Origin: Vibrio splendidus
GTDB lineage: Bacteria > Pseudomonadota > Gammaproteobacteria > Enterobacterales > Vibrionaceae
DNA length: 64,000 nucleotides
Direction: 5' to 3'
Assembly (NCBI RefSeq): GCF_003345295.1
Contig: NZ_CP031055.1
Location: 1 to 64,000, forward strand
Of the stretch, positions 8,277-26,139 are shown piece by piece. Position 1 is the first letter of the stretch, and each line of letters begins with the position of its first letter. Below the pieces are notes generated by a model. The model saw only the letters and a list, made by a program, of their open reading frames with translations. It was not told the DNA's origin and did not search any database. The position numbers and the translations under genes were made by a program.

Positions 8277-8327
8277 TCTCCCTCGAGGTGAAAAGTTCGA
8301 GCTTAGAAACTTAAGGTTAAAAAACCC

Positions 8328-8389
8328 AAGCTTAAAAACTAAAGCTTAAAACTTAAGGCTAAATTCGCCACTAGAGGCTAAATTTGCCA
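8328..8389. repeat. Short degenerate direct repeats after dusA
   Basis: AAGCTTAAAA occurs at 8328-8337 and again at 8342-8351. GGCTAAATTCGCCA (8357-8370) recurs as GGCTAAATTTGCCA (8376-8389). They lie between the dusA stop and its terminator and look like local slippage duplications. Confidence 0.6.
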
Positions 8390-8404
8390 TTGATAGTTTC
8401 TTTA

Positions 8405-8435
8405 AAAGCCACGCATTTAGATGTGTGGCTTTTTA
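8405..8435 (+). terminator. dusA terminator
   Basis: The stem AGCCAC.CAT/ATG.GTGGCT with loop TTAG is followed by TTTTTATTT. It lies between dusA and the pspG promoter. Confidence 0.85.
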
Positions 8436-8473
8436 TTTGTCTGATAAGTAAGGGTTTTATTGGTTTTACTAAC

Positions 8474-8490
8474 TTGGTATGGAAGCTGCA
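8474..8490 (+). promoter_or_regulatory. Sigma-54 promoter of pspG
   Basis: TTGG at 8474-8477 and TGC at 8487-8489 place the invariant GG and GC dinucleotides exactly 10 bases apart, the spacing required at -24/-12. Transcription should start near 8501, about 40 bases before the pspG start codon. In E. coli pspG is transcribed by sigma-54 RNA polymerase with PspF, so the site agrees with known regulation. Confidence 0.82.
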
Positions 8491-8539
8491 ATATTAGAAA
8501 GTAGGAAAGATAGGTCATTAACTCATTAGGGAGACCATT

Positions 8540-8761
8540 ATGTTTGAATTAATCTTTGTTCTTATTTTCGTCGCAACTCTACTTGTCACTGGTATCACGT
8601 TTATGACGGTATTGGCTGCAACCGGAATCGCGTTAGTCGTCATGTTGGTCTTGGGTATGATGGGGGTTGTGTTTAAGTTGCTGCCTTGGTTAATTGTGAT
8701 TGCATTGGGTATCTGGTTTTTCAAAAACTTTGTACACAGTTCTAACCAAAGACGTTACTAA
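8540..8761 (+). CDS. pspG: Phage shock protein G
   Basis: A 73-residue inner-membrane protein, almost entirely hydrophobic up to residue 65 (two or three helices, beginning FELIFVLIFVATLLVTGI and ending LLPWLIVIALGIWFFKNF) with a short basic tail. Size, composition and position after dusA match PspG, an effector of the envelope-stress Psp response outside the pspABC operon. The start ATG follows AGGGAGA at good spacing. A sigma-54 promoter lies 50-66 bases upstream. No other psp gene is in the window. Confidence 0.9.
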   Translation: MFELIFVLIFVATLLVTGITFMTVLAATGIALVVMLVLGMMGVVFKLLPWLIVIALGIWFFKNFVHSSNQRRY

Positions 8762-8896
8762 GGTCATGGTGTCGTCAAATCTTTGATCGTCATCGGTTTA
8801 TCGTTTTAGAATTTAAGATGTGTGATAGAATTTTCCCCAATAATCTATGAATGTGCATACAATTAGCACAACGATATGGAATTGGAGCTATCTCAA

Positions 8897-9565
8897 ATGA
8901 ATAAAATGCCATTAATTGCTTTAGTGGGAATGCTATCTTTAAGCTCGGCAGTGTCTGCTGAAGAAGAGTTTTCTTACACGGCTAAAGTCGGTGCCGATAT
9001 GTGGTGGGGAAGTACAAAGCTAAACGAAGTTAGACAAGATGATGATTCTAACTCACCTTCGTTGTATCTCGCATTTGAGCATAATGCCCCGATGCTACCA
9101 AACGCTAGCTTTCGCTATACTTCTGTTGATGCAGATTCATTGGCTTTCGATAAGTACGACTACACCTTCTATTACACGTTGTTAGATCACAAGCTGATGA
9201 ACTTCGATGCGGGTGTGACGTTTACTCAGTATTCAAACTCGAATTATATCGAACCGAAAACGGGTGGCGCTCAAACAAGCTTTGATGAATTCACTTGGAG
9301 CTTCTACGGCAACGCAGAGATCAACGTTCCTGAGACCAATTTCGATATCATCGGTACGATGGAGTTCGGCGATAGCAGTGGTATTAAGAGCACTGATTTG
9401 ATGGCAGGTGTTCAGTACCGAATTCCTGTAGCAGAAACTGAGATAGCACTGCGTGGTGGTTACCGCGTGATCGACCTTGATTCGGAAGAGTTCTTCTCTT
9501 CAGAGGTTGGCAAAGAGTTTGTCATGGTTGATGGCTGGTTTGCTGGCGCTGAAGTGCGCTTCTAG
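8897..9565 (+). CDS. TIGR04219-like outer membrane beta-barrel protein
   Basis: The mature protein is about 200 residues of alternating beta strands ending in ...GAEVRF, a typical outer-membrane barrel C terminus. The start is placed at ATG 8897 (MNKMPLIAL...) rather than the in-frame ATG at 8876. GGAG lies 9 bases before 8897, and the shorter form begins directly with a standard signal peptide (cleavage near VSAEE). Overall pattern and length resemble the small barrel proteins classed as TIGR04219 in Vibrio and relatives. The function of this family is not known to me. It is monocistronic, with its own terminator. Confidence 0.8.
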   Translation: MNKMPLIALVGMLSLSSAVSAEEEFSYTAKVGADMWWGSTKLNEVRQDDDSNSPSLYLAFEHNAPMLPNASFRYTSVDADSLAFDKYDYTFYYTLLDHKLMNFDAGVTFTQYSNSNYIEPKTGGAQTSFDEFTWSFYGNAEINVPETNFDIIGTMEFGDSSGIKSTDLMAGVQYRIPVAETEIALRGGYRVIDLDSEEFFSSEVGKEFVMVDGWFAGAEVRF

Positions 9566-9598
9566 GCCATAGAAAGCAAATTTAGAACGAATTTTGAG

Positions 9599-9628
9599 AA
9601 CGCCACTTTATTAAGTGGCGTTTTTTTA
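9599..9628 (+). terminator. Terminator of the small OMP gene
   Basis: The stem CGCCACTT/AAGTGGCG with loop TATT is followed by seven Ts. Confidence 0.9.
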
Positions 9629-9639
9629 TATCTATTGGT

Positions 9640-9920
9640 TATACCCAAGTGGCTTCAAGATGCTGGATTCAGAGCGTTGTCATTGAGCCCCTAATTACCG
9701 AAAGTAAGTAAGGAAAACGACGCAGCGTAATAGCTGGCTCTTTCCAAGTTGTTTGACGCAGCAATCGGTTCAATGACACGCTCCCAAAGGGCGAGTTGTC
9801 TTGGCTTGTATACTTTGTTGTCGATTCTTGATTTAGGCCCACTAGACCTTTAAATCGTCGCCGCGTCTACAAACCAAGTCATTCTCGCTGAACCAAGCAT
9901 CTTGAGGTTACTTGGGTATA
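9640..9920. repeat. 281-bp MITE-like intergenic element with terminal inverted repeats
   Basis: The element begins TATACCCAAGTGGCTTCAAG and ends with the inverted counterpart ...CTTGAGGTTACTTGGGTATA. The 25-base ends match at about 22 positions. A second, inner inverted pair (GTCATTGAGCC near 9680 and GGTTCAATGAC near 9768) suggests a folded transcript. It has no open frame of note. It fills most of the 470-base gap between the OMP gene and the next small gene. It resembles repeat sequences that recur between genes in Vibrio genomes, but copy number cannot be judged from one window. Confidence 0.7.
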
Positions 9921-10036
9921 TATCTTTCTGGAATTAGTTAGCACATTCATCACTTTCGACCATCCTTTATACAGAGAGCTAATTAGCGTCTATTCTTATA
10001 AGGTCTATGTTGTGAGGTCAAAGCAAGGGATGGAAT

Positions 10037-10267
10037 ATGACACTCAATGAATTACGAAATTTATATAGAGAAAATCTGTTAGTTGAAGCGATCATAGAGC
10101 CCTCAATTCAAGAAGGGTCTTGGGTTGTGGAGTTTCGCCATATGGGAGGTGGCTTTGTTCTGCTTACTGATGTTCATGGTGAAGAGTGCCATTACGCGGA
10201 TTTAGACTTAGCATCTAAATCGGCAATGGCGGTTGGCTTTCAGCAAGTGCGTATTGAAAACCAGTAA
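10037..10267 (+). CDS. Small conserved-looking hypothetical protein
   Basis: A 76-residue acidic soluble protein with no signal peptide or membrane segment. The ATG is preceded by AAGGGATGGA at good spacing, and composition and codon use match the core genes around it, so it is likely real. I do not recognise a domain. The sequence suggests a small alpha/beta fold (an N-terminal helix followed by strands around SWVVEFRHMGGGFVLL). It is on the cysJ strand, but 123 bases separate the two, so membership of the cys operon is uncertain. Confidence 0.65.
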   Translation: MTLNELRNLYRENLLVEAIIEPSIQEGSWVVEFRHMGGGFVLLTDVHGEECHYADLDLASKSAMAVGFQQVRIENQ

Positions 10268-10390
10268 GTCAATTTAGGTTTCAATCGGTTTTTACTTCCA
10301 AAAAGTTATAAAACATACTTTTCTATTCTTTCTTGTTATTAAAAGGAGTGGTTAATCTATCGTCACGCAATGATTAGGGATGTCGTGACC

Positions 10391-12256
10391 ATGTCTTTAA
10401 ATAAGAAAGAGTCTTCACAAAATAATAATGCACAGCCTGGGGCTAATGAGTTACCTGGGCTAGCAGCACCACTTAATGACCAACAATTGGGTCATCTTCA
10501 ACACACTGTTTCTGAGTTATCTTCACAACAACTGGCATGGGTCAGTGGTTATCTTTGGGGAGTGAGCCAAGCTCAGCCTGTCGGTGCAGCTGCGCCAATC
10601 GCTCAAGCGGCTGCTGCAGTAGCGGCTAAACCAGCGGGTAAGCTCAGCATTATCTTCGCATCTCAAACAGGTAATGCTAAAGGTGTCGCTGAATCGCTTG
10701 AGGCAGAAGCTAAAGCCTTAGGTATTGCTGTCGAGCTTTTCGATGCAAGTGATTATAAAGGTAAGAACCTAGCCAAAGAGACACACGTCATTTTTGTGGC
10801 TTCAACCAATGGTGAGGGCGAAGCCCCTGATAACGCTATTGAGTTGCATGAATTCCTACAATCGAAGAAAGCGCCAAAATTATCAAACCTACAATACGGT
10901 GTGATTGGTTTAGGTGACTCAAGCTATGAGTTCTTCTGCCAAACGGCTAAAGACTTCGATAGCTTCCTCGCTAAGCTTGGTGCTAAATCGTTTGTCGACC
11001 GTCTTGATTGTGATGTTGATTACGAAGAATCAGCAACGGAATGGCGCGCTAAAGCATTAGAGCAAGTAAAAGAGACGCTATCGACAGGCACTGAAGCTGA
11101 TGTGGTTCAATTACCAGTCGGTCAAGCGGCTGCCGGTCATTCGCAATACACTAAACAAAATCCATACACCGCGACACTATTGACGAGCCAAAAGATCACC
11201 GGCCGTGATTCGGGCAAAGATGTTCGTCATATCGAGATTGATCTTGATGAGTCGGGTATTACTTACCAACCGGGTGATGCGCTAGGCGTATGGTTTGAAA
11301 ACAGTTCAGAACTCGCTAATCAGATTCTTTCTAAGGTTGGGTTGTCTGGTATCGAAAGTGTTGATGTCGATGGTGACAACTTATCTATCCACAGCGCACT
11401 CGTCAGTAAATTCGAAATTACATCTTCAAATCCTCAACTAGTGACTAAGTTTGCTGAGCTTTCGGGCAGCAAGAAGTTAATTAAGCTGGTGGAAGATAAA
11501 GACAAGCTTCGTGAATACGCGGGTAATACTCAAGTTGTCGATGTTTTAGCTGAGAAGAAAACTAAGCTATCGGCTGATGAATTGATTGGTCTACTACGTA
11601 AGCTGACCCCACGCCTCTATTCTATTGCATCAAGCCAAGCTGAAGTGGATGAAGAAGTTCACTTGACGGTTGGTTTGGTTGAATACCAAAAAGGCGATGA
11701 ATCTCGTTTAGGCGGAGCTTCTAGCTTCTTAGCTCAACGTCTTGAAGAAGGTGGTGAAGTGAAGGTGTTTGTTGAGAACAACAATAACTTCAAACTACCA
11801 CACGACGACAATACACCAATCATCATGGTCGGCCCGGGTACCGGTATCGCACCGTTCCGCAGTTTTGTTCAAGAGCGTGAAAACAATGATGCTGAAGGCA
11901 AAAGCTGGCTCTTCTTTGGTGACCGAACTTTCACTCAAGATTTCCTATATCAAGTTGAATGGCAGAAGTACCTAAAGTCTGGTGCGCTAACCAAGCTTGA
12001 TGTTGCCTTTAGTCGAGATCAAAAAGAAAAGGTTTATGTTCAAGACCGCTTAATTGAACAAGCAGCTCAGGTTTGGCAATGGCTTCAAGAGGGCGCGTAC
12101 CTCTATGTATGTGGCGATGCGACTCGAATGGCGAAAGATGTTCATGAAGCGTTAGTTACAATTGCGGAAAAACATGGCAATCAGAGCCGCGAGCAAGCTG
12201 AACAATATATTAATGATTTACGTAAAGCGAAACGTTACCAAAGGGATGTGTACTAA
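10391..12256 (+). CDS. cysJ: Sulfite reductase [NADPH] flavoprotein, alpha subunit
   Basis: The diflavin reductase of assimilatory sulfite reductase; it passes electrons from NADPH via FAD and FMN to CysI. An N-terminal flavodoxin domain (about residues 88-230, starting SIIFASQTGNAKGVAESL) is followed by the FAD/NADPH ferredoxin-reductase module, with TPRLYSIASS for FAD, GPGTGIAPFRSF for NADPH, and the family's C-terminal YQRDVY. The start is placed at ATG 10391 (MSLNKKESS), preceded by AGGGA. An ATG at 10370 in the same frame would add 7 residues. Between the N terminus and the flavodoxin domain is an alanine-rich linker. The stop overlaps the cysI start (TAATG). Confidence 0.96.
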   Translation: MSLNKKESSQNNNAQPGANELPGLAAPLNDQQLGHLQHTVSELSSQQLAWVSGYLWGVSQAQPVGAAAPIAQAAAAVAAKPAGKLSIIFASQTGNAKGVAESLEAEAKALGIAVELFDASDYKGKNLAKETHVIFVASTNGEGEAPDNAIELHEFLQSKKAPKLSNLQYGVIGLGDSSYEFFCQTAKDFDSFLAKLGAKSFVDRLDCDVDYEESATEWRAKALEQVKETLSTGTEADVVQLPVGQAAAGHSQYTKQNPYTATLLTSQKITGRDSGKDVRHIEIDLDESGITYQPGDALGVWFENSSELANQILSKVGLSGIESVDVDGDNLSIHSALVSKFEITSSNPQLVTKFAELSGSKKLIKLVEDKDKLREYAGNTQVVDVLAEKKTKLSADELIGLLRKLTPRLYSIASSQAEVDEEVHLTVGLVEYQKGDESRLGGASSFLAQRLEEGGEVKVFVENNNNFKLPHDDNTPIIMVGPGTGIAPFRSFVQERENNDAEGKSWLFFGDRTFTQDFLYQVEWQKYLKSGALTKLDVAFSRDQKEKVYVQDRLIEQAAQVWQWLQEGAYLYVCGDATRMAKDVHEALVTIAEKHGNQSREQAEQYINDLRKAKRYQRDVY

Positions 12257-13983
12257 TGAGCAAGCAAGTAATAGAGCAAGAAGTGCTAGGTCAAGTACTG
12301 GGACCTTTGGCTGACAATGAACGTCTTAAGCGTGAAAGTAAAAATCTTCGCGGTACGATTGAACAAGATCTCCAAGATAGAATTACGGGTGGTTTTACTG
12401 CTGATAACTTTCAGTTGATTCGTTTCCACGGTATGTATCAACAAGACGACCGTGATATTCGTAATGAACGTACCAAGCAAAAGCTAGAACCTTTACATAA
12501 CGTCATGCTGCGTGCGCGTATGCCTGGCGGGATCATCACTCCGAAGCAGTGGCTCGCGATTGATAAATTCGCAGATGAAAGCACCTCTTATGGTTCTATC
12601 CGTCTCACAACTCGTCAAACTTTCCAGTTCCATGGCGTGTTGAAGCCGAACATTAAGTTAATGCACCAAACACTAAACAGTATTGGTATTGATTCCATTG
12701 CGACGGCGGGTGACGTAAACCGAAATGTTTTGTGTACCACAAACCCGGTTGAGTCTGAGCTCCATCAAGAAGCCTACGAATGGGCGAAAAAGATCAGTGA
12801 ACATCTATTACCTAAGACTCGTGCTTATGCCGAAATCTGGTTAGATGGTGAAAAGCTAGCAACAACGGACGAAGAACCTATCTTAGGTAGCAACTACTTA
12901 CCACGTAAGTTCAAGACGACGGTTGTAATTCCTCCACAGAATGACGTAGATGTTCATGCTAACGATCTTAACTTTATCGCGATTGCTAAAGATGGAAAGC
13001 TGGTGGGCTTTAACGTATTAGTGGGCGGTGGTCTTGCAATGACGCACGGTGATACCTCTACTTATGCACGTAAAGCTGACGATTTTGGTTTTGTGCCGTT
13101 AGAGAAAACGTTAGATGTAGCAGCTGCGGTGGTAACGACTCAGCGTGATTGGGGTAACCGTTCGAACCGTAAGAACGCAAAAACCAAATACACACTAGAC
13201 CGTGTTGGTATTGATGTCTTCAAAGCAGAAGTAGAAAAACGTGCAGGCGTTGAGTTTTCTGAAAGCCGTCCTTATGAGTTTACTGGCCGTGGCGATCGTA
13301 TCGGTTGGGCGGAAGGTATTGATGGTAAGCACCACTTAGCGTTATTCATCGAAAATGGTCGTTTACTTGATTTCCCTGGAAAAGCGCTGAAAACAGGTGT
13401 TGCTGAAATAGCGAAGATCCACAAAGGTGACTTCCGCATGACAGCGAACCAAAACCTAATTGTTGCTGGTGTACCTAAGAGCCAAAAGGCAAAAATTGAA
13501 AAGCTGGCACGTCAATACGGTCTGATGGATGATGCCGTTTCCGAGCAGCGTAAAAACTCAATGGCTTGTGTGGCATTCCCAACATGTCCTTTAGCAATGG
13601 CAGAAGCTGAGCGTTTTCTTCCTGAGTTTGTAACGGATGTTGAAGACATTCTGAAGAAACATGGATTACCAGAAGAAGATAACATCATCCTTCGTATCAC
13701 GGGTTGTCCAAACGGTTGTGGTCGTGCAATGTTGGCTGAACTGGGGTTAGTCGGTAAGGCTCCGGGGCGTTACAATATGCACTTAGGTGGCAACAAAGCC
13801 GGAACTCGTATCCCGAAGATGTATAAAGAGAACATCACTTCAGCTCAGATCTTAGAAGAGATTGATTCGCTGGTGGGACGTTGGGCTACGGAACGTAACG
13901 ACAATGAAGGGTTCGGTGATTTTACAATCCGAGCTGGCATCATCGAAGAGGTGATCATTTCAAAGAGGGATCTGCATGCATAA
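12256..13983 (+). CDS. cysI: Sulfite reductase hemoprotein, beta subunit
   Basis: A 575-residue siroheme and [4Fe-4S] enzyme that reduces sulfite to sulfide in six-electron steps. The cluster and siroheme cysteines are all present: Cys438 and Cys444 in ACVAFPTCPLA, Cys484 and Cys488 in TGCPNGCGRAML. The N-terminal RTTRQTFQFHG segment is part of the anion-binding site. Length is standard. It starts one base inside cysJ and overlaps cysH by 8 bases, giving a tightly coupled operon for reduction of activated sulfate to sulfide for cysteine synthesis. Confidence 0.97.
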   Translation: MSKQVIEQEVLGQVLGPLADNERLKRESKNLRGTIEQDLQDRITGGFTADNFQLIRFHGMYQQDDRDIRNERTKQKLEPLHNVMLRARMPGGIITPKQWLAIDKFADESTSYGSIRLTTRQTFQFHGVLKPNIKLMHQTLNSIGIDSIATAGDVNRNVLCTTNPVESELHQEAYEWAKKISEHLLPKTRAYAEIWLDGEKLATTDEEPILGSNYLPRKFKTTVVIPPQNDVDVHANDLNFIAIAKDGKLVGFNVLVGGGLAMTHGDTSTYARKADDFGFVPLEKTLDVAAAVVTTQRDWGNRSNRKNAKTKYTLDRVGIDVFKAEVEKRAGVEFSESRPYEFTGRGDRIGWAEGIDGKHHLALFIENGRLLDFPGKALKTGVAEIAKIHKGDFRMTANQNLIVAGVPKSQKAKIEKLARQYGLMDDAVSEQRKNSMACVAFPTCPLAMAEAERFLPEFVTDVEDILKKHGLPEEDNIILRITGCPNGCGRAMLAELGLVGKAPGRYNMHLGGNKAGTRIPKMYKENITSAQILEEIDSLVGRWATERNDNEGFGDFTIRAGIIEEVIISKRDLHA

Positions 13984-14752
13984 TTCTGTCGCTTCAAAAC
14001 TGAAGTTAGCAGAGCTACTCGCATTGACTAAGACGGAGCAAATACTTCGTCTTGGACAAATCAATGCTGAGTTAGAGCAGCTAACCGCATTAGAAAGAGT
14101 TAAGTGGGCACTCGAACATTTAGAAGGGACACATGTTGTGTCTTCTAGTTTCGGAATCCAAGCGGCGTTGATGCTGCACTTAGTGACTCAAGCCAAACCA
14201 GATATTCCGGTTATTCTTACGGACACTGGGTATCTATTCCCGGAAACGTATCAATTTATCGATGAGTTAAGTCAGAAGTTGACTCTAAACCTTCAAGTTT
14301 TTCGTTCTCAGCAGAGCCCTAATTGGCAAGAAGCGCAATATGGCAAACTTTGGGATCAAGGTATAGAAGGGATAGAGAAGTACAACAAGCTTAATAAAGT
14401 TGAACCGATGAGAAGAGCGCTGGATGAACTCGAGGCTGGCACTTGGTTTTCTGGGTTGAGAAGAGAGCAATCTCAATCGCGTGCAAACTTGCCTATCTTA
14501 TCTATCCAAAATGGTGTGTTTAAGTTCTTGCCAGTAATTGATTGGACAAATAAAGATGTTCATTATTACTTAGAAGAGCATAGTCTCAGTTACCACCCAC
14601 TTCGCGAGCAGGGATACCTTTCTGTTGGAGATACTCATACAACTAAGAAATGGGAACCGGGTATGACTGAAGAAGAAACCCGTTTTAATGGTCTAAAACG
14701 AGAATGTGGTCTCCATGAAGACGATGGAGAGCAATATGGCTCTGGGATTTAG
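13976..14752 (+). CDS. cysH: Phosphoadenosine phosphosulfate (PAPS) reductase
   Basis: A 258-residue thioredoxin-dependent enzyme that reduces PAPS to sulfite, supplying CysJI. The adenylyl-binding loop reads VSSSFGIQAALMLHL, followed by VILTDTGYLFPET. GLRREQSQSR and the C-terminal KRECGLH motif (catalytic Cys about 244) are diagnostic. It lacks the extra cysteine pairs that mark the iron-sulfur APS reductases, so PAPS rather than APS is the likely substrate. It is the last gene of cysJIH, 8 bases overlapping cysI, and is followed directly by a terminator. Confidence 0.96.
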   Translation: MHNSVASKLKLAELLALTKTEQILRLGQINAELEQLTALERVKWALEHLEGTHVVSSSFGIQAALMLHLVTQAKPDIPVILTDTGYLFPETYQFIDELSQKLTLNLQVFRSQQSPNWQEAQYGKLWDQGIEGIEKYNKLNKVEPMRRALDELEAGTWFSGLRREQSQSRANLPILSIQNGVFKFLPVIDWTNKDVHYYLEEHSLSYHPLREQGYLSVGDTHTTKKWEPGMTEEETRFNGLKRECGLHEDDGEQYGSGI

Positions 14753-14767
14753 ACTCATTGCCATTTC

Positions 14768-14793
14768 AAAAGCTGCCATAAGGCAGCTTTTTT
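14768..14793 (+). terminator. cysJIH terminator
   Basis: The stem AAGCTGCC/GGCAGCTT is followed by TTTTTT, 15 bases after the cysH stop. Confidence 0.9.
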
Positions 14794-14936
14794 GTTTTCT
14801 AGCATGAAAATTAGAGCAATTGTGGATAAGTCTGTGGTTATTCTGTAGGTACTTTGTAGTTAAACTTGCACAAATAAGGCTTTGAGTGTTTATTCGTCAT
14901 CTAACCGTTATTTTTACATTTTTCTTTAATAAACAC

Positions 14937-14964
14937 TTGCCAATGTGAGGAACATCTCTATAAT
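14937..14964 (+). promoter_or_regulatory. rrn operon 1 promoter P1
   Basis: TTGCCA (14937-14942) and TATAAT (14959-14964) are 16 bases apart. They are followed by a GC-rich discriminator (GCCGCCTC), typical of stringently controlled rRNA promoters. The upstream stretch is AT-rich, as expected for an UP element. Transcription would begin about 455 bases before the 16S gene, explaining most of the 675-base gap after cysH. Confidence 0.8.
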
Positions 14965-15084
14965 GCCGCCTCACTGACACGGTAGACGCCACAAGGCTTC
15001 AGCGAAGAATGTTAGTAAGGCAACTAGCTTTAAGCGATTATTCGCTTCTACTTTTTAAAAGTAGAAATTAATTTTCAAAAGTGT

Positions 15085-15112
15085 TTGACACTGAGAATTA
15101 AAACGCTAGAAT
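15085..15112 (+). promoter_or_regulatory. rrn operon 1 promoter P2
   Basis: A perfect TTGACA (15085-15090) and TAGAAT (15107-15112) are separated by 16 bases, again with a GGCCGCCTC discriminator. P1 and P2 in tandem follow the usual rRNA operon plan. Confidence 0.82.
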
Positions 15113-15153
15113 GGCCGCCTCTTCCGAAGTGATGTAAGTCATAACGAAGAGAA

Positions 15154-15165
15154 GCTCTTTAACAA
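15154..15165 (+). promoter_or_regulatory. boxA antitermination site, rrn 1 leader
   Basis: GCTCTTTAACAA is the conserved boxA recognised by NusB/NusE in rRNA antitermination. The same sequence recurs in every rrn leader and 16S-23S spacer in this window. Confidence 0.85.
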
Positions 15166-15428
15166 TTTAAACCTATCAATCTGTGTGGGCACTCGTTGAT
15201 GAATATCAAAACGTTTTATCTTCCCTTTTAATTAAGAGAAGTAAAACAGATTCCTCGGAATCAACTTTGGTTTCAATGAACTGAGTGACCAATACGAATA
15301 ACTACTTTCTCTTGTAGAAAGAAAGTATTTGGCACAGTCAATTCATTATCTTTCTGTTGGAAAGATAATAGCTTTAGAATTACTTTTTGTAGTTTTGAAG
15401 TCAGTATTCATTGAGCCGACAAAATCTT

Positions 15429-16983
<1,555 letters not shown>

Positions 16984-17428
16984 TACGAAGATACTTACGA
17001 TGAGTGTCCACACAGATTGATGGTTTAGATTTAGTTAAAGCCAGAGCTTTAATTAATAACGTAAGTTATTGATTAAAGCTTTTTGCTTTATGCTCTTTAA
17101 CAATTTGGAAAGCTGACTGATTAACTGACTTACGAGTCATGTTAATCAAATTTAAAAGTTCTCAATGTTTATCTGCTCTTAGTTAATAAGAACGGTATAA
17201 ACACAAAAAACACATTCAAGTGTCTTGTATTCGAATGATCAGAAATGATTGTTCATTTTTTGATTCTACTTTTTTTAAAAGTGGAAACAAAAAGTAAATT
17301 GAGTCCGGCAAACAGTCATTGAGAATTAACCCTTCTTAATGACAACCAAAAACCTTGGTTAGTTGCCATACGTTTATTTGTCTTCACTTTTTAAAGTGAA
17401 AGTAAATAGAAACCCTTTCGGGTTGTAT
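16984..17428 (+). other. 16S-23S spacer of operon 1, lacking any tRNA
   Basis: This 445-base spacer contains no tRNA-like sequence; the other two operons carry one and two tRNAs. It does contain a boxA (17092-17103). Just before 23S it has CCTTTCGGGTTGTATGG, whose last 9 bases are complementary to CCATACAAC just after 23S and would form the pre-23S processing stem. Confidence 0.85.
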
Positions 17429-20320
<2,892 letters not shown>

Positions 20321-20417
20321 TACAACACCCAAGGGGTTTTGTGGACTCAGATGTACCAGACCTTGAATGCGTTTGAAGAGAAATAACTTTTAGATAAGCT
20401 TTCCGAATTTTAAAATT

Positions 20418-20537
20418 TGCTTGGCGACCATAGCATTGTGGACCCACCTGATTCCATGCCGAACTCAGAAGTGAAACACAATAGCGCCGATGGTAGTGTG
20501 GGGTTTCCCCATGTGAGAGTAGGACATCGCCAGGCTT
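20418..20537 (+). rRNA. 5S ribosomal RNA, operon 1
   Basis: 120 bases beginning TGCTTGGCGACCATAG and ending ATCGCCAGGCTT; the two ends pair to form helix I. Confidence 0.96.
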
Positions 20538-20544
20538 TAATTTC

Positions 20545-20570
20545 GACTTTGTCTATCTAATAGACAAGTC
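20545..20570 (+). other. Hairpin after 5S of operon 1
   Basis: The inverted repeat TGTCTAT/ATAGACA with GACT/AGTC extension follows the 5S gene but has no T-run. A weaker hairpin, TCTAAG/CTTAGA, ends in GTTTT at 20581-20598. These are the only candidate stops between operons 1 and 2, so termination here may be leaky. The same arrangement follows 5S of operon 2. Confidence 0.6.
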
Positions 20571-20603
20571 ACCATAGAGTTCTAAGTTTCTTAGAGTTTT
20601 ATG

Positions 20604-20631
20604 TTGACTTTCAAAGTGGAAAGCGTATTAT
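20604..20631 (+). promoter_or_regulatory. rrn operon 2 promoter
   Basis: TTGACT (20604-20609) and TATTAT (20626-20631) are 16 bases apart, 300 bases before the second 16S gene. It is a single promoter here, unlike the P1/P2 pair of operon 1. boxA follows at 20669-20680. The gap 20538-20930 is otherwise the rrn leader. Confidence 0.8.
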
Positions 20632-20930
20632 ACGCGTCCTGCTTACGTGCTAAGGCACTGAAAGCAAAGCTCTTTAACAATTTAAACCTATCAATCTGTG
20701 TGGGCACTCGTTGATGAATATCAAAACGTTATTACTTAGGTAGTAACAGTTACTTCGGTAACAAACTTGATTTCAATGAACTGAGTGACCAATACAAAGT
20801 TAAGTTTACTTAATTTTGGCACAGTCAATTCATTACCATTCTGTTGGAATGGTAATAGCTTTAGAATTACATGTTCATGTTTACATGAATATTAGTTTTG
20901 AAGTCAGTATTCGTTGAGTCACAAAATCTT

Positions 20931-22485
<1,555 letters not shown>

Positions 22486-22552
22486 TACGAAGATAGTCAC
22501 GATGAGTGTCCACACAGATTGATTAGGTTTAGAAAGTAAAAGAGATACTAGT

Positions 22553-22628
22553 GTCCCGTTCGTCTAGAGGCCTAGGACACCGCCCTTTCACGGCGGTAAC
22601 AGGGGTTCGACTCCCCTACGGGATACCA
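22553..22628 (+). tRNA. tRNA-Glu (TTC) in the rrn 2 spacer
   Basis: A 76-base cloverleaf with encoded CCA: acceptor GTCCCGT/ACGGGAT, anticodon loop CTTTCAC with anticodon TTC, and T-loop GGTTCGACTCC. It lies 67 bases after 16S. boxA follows at 22686-22697. Confidence 0.97.
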
Positions 22629-22964
22629 TCTTTAAGTATTCTCTTCTATCAGAGTATTTAAAAATGGTTCATTAGTTTGAATCAAGCTCTTTAACAATTT
22701 GGAAAGCTGACTGATTGATTACTTACGAGTAATTCAATCAAATTTAAAAGTTCTCAATGTTTATCTTTCATTAGATAAACACAACAAACACATTCAAGTG
22801 TCTTGTATTCGAATCAAATTTATTTGATTCACAATTGAGTCCGGCAAACAGTTATCAAGAATTAACCCTTCTTGATGACAACCAAAAACCTTGGTTAGTT
22901 GCCATACGCTTATTTGTCTTCACTTTTTAAAGTGAAAGCAAATAGAAACCCTTTCGGGTTGTAT

Positions 22965-25856
<2,892 letters not shown>

Positions 25857-25953
25857 TACAACACCCAAGGGGTTTTGTGGACTCAGATGTACCAGACCTT
25901 GAATGCGTTTGAAGAGAAATAACTTTTAGATAAGCTTTCCGAATTTTAAAATT

Positions 25954-26073
25954 TGCTTGGCGACCATAGCATTGTGGACCCACCTGATTCCATGCCGAAC
26001 TCAGAAGTGAAACACAATAGCGCCGATGGTAGTGTGGGGTTTCCCCATGTGAGAGTAGGACATCGCCAGGCTT
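25954..26073 (+). rRNA. 5S ribosomal RNA, operon 2
   Basis: Appears identical to the operon 1 copy. The sequence from 23S through this 5S and into the next 16S leader repeats the operon 1 segment at a constant offset of 5536 bases. Confidence 0.96.
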
Positions 26074-26139
26074 TAATTTCGACTTTGTCTATCTAATAGA
26101 CAAGTCACCATAGAGTTCTAAGTTTCTTAGAGTTTTATG

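Noticed and set aside
9640..9920. Calling the inverted-repeat element an ERIC sequence
   Set aside because: Size and terminal sequence do not match the ERIC consensus.
20545..20570. Intrinsic terminator after 5S of operon 1
   Set aside because: The hairpin is strong but lacks a T-run, so it is listed only as a hairpin.
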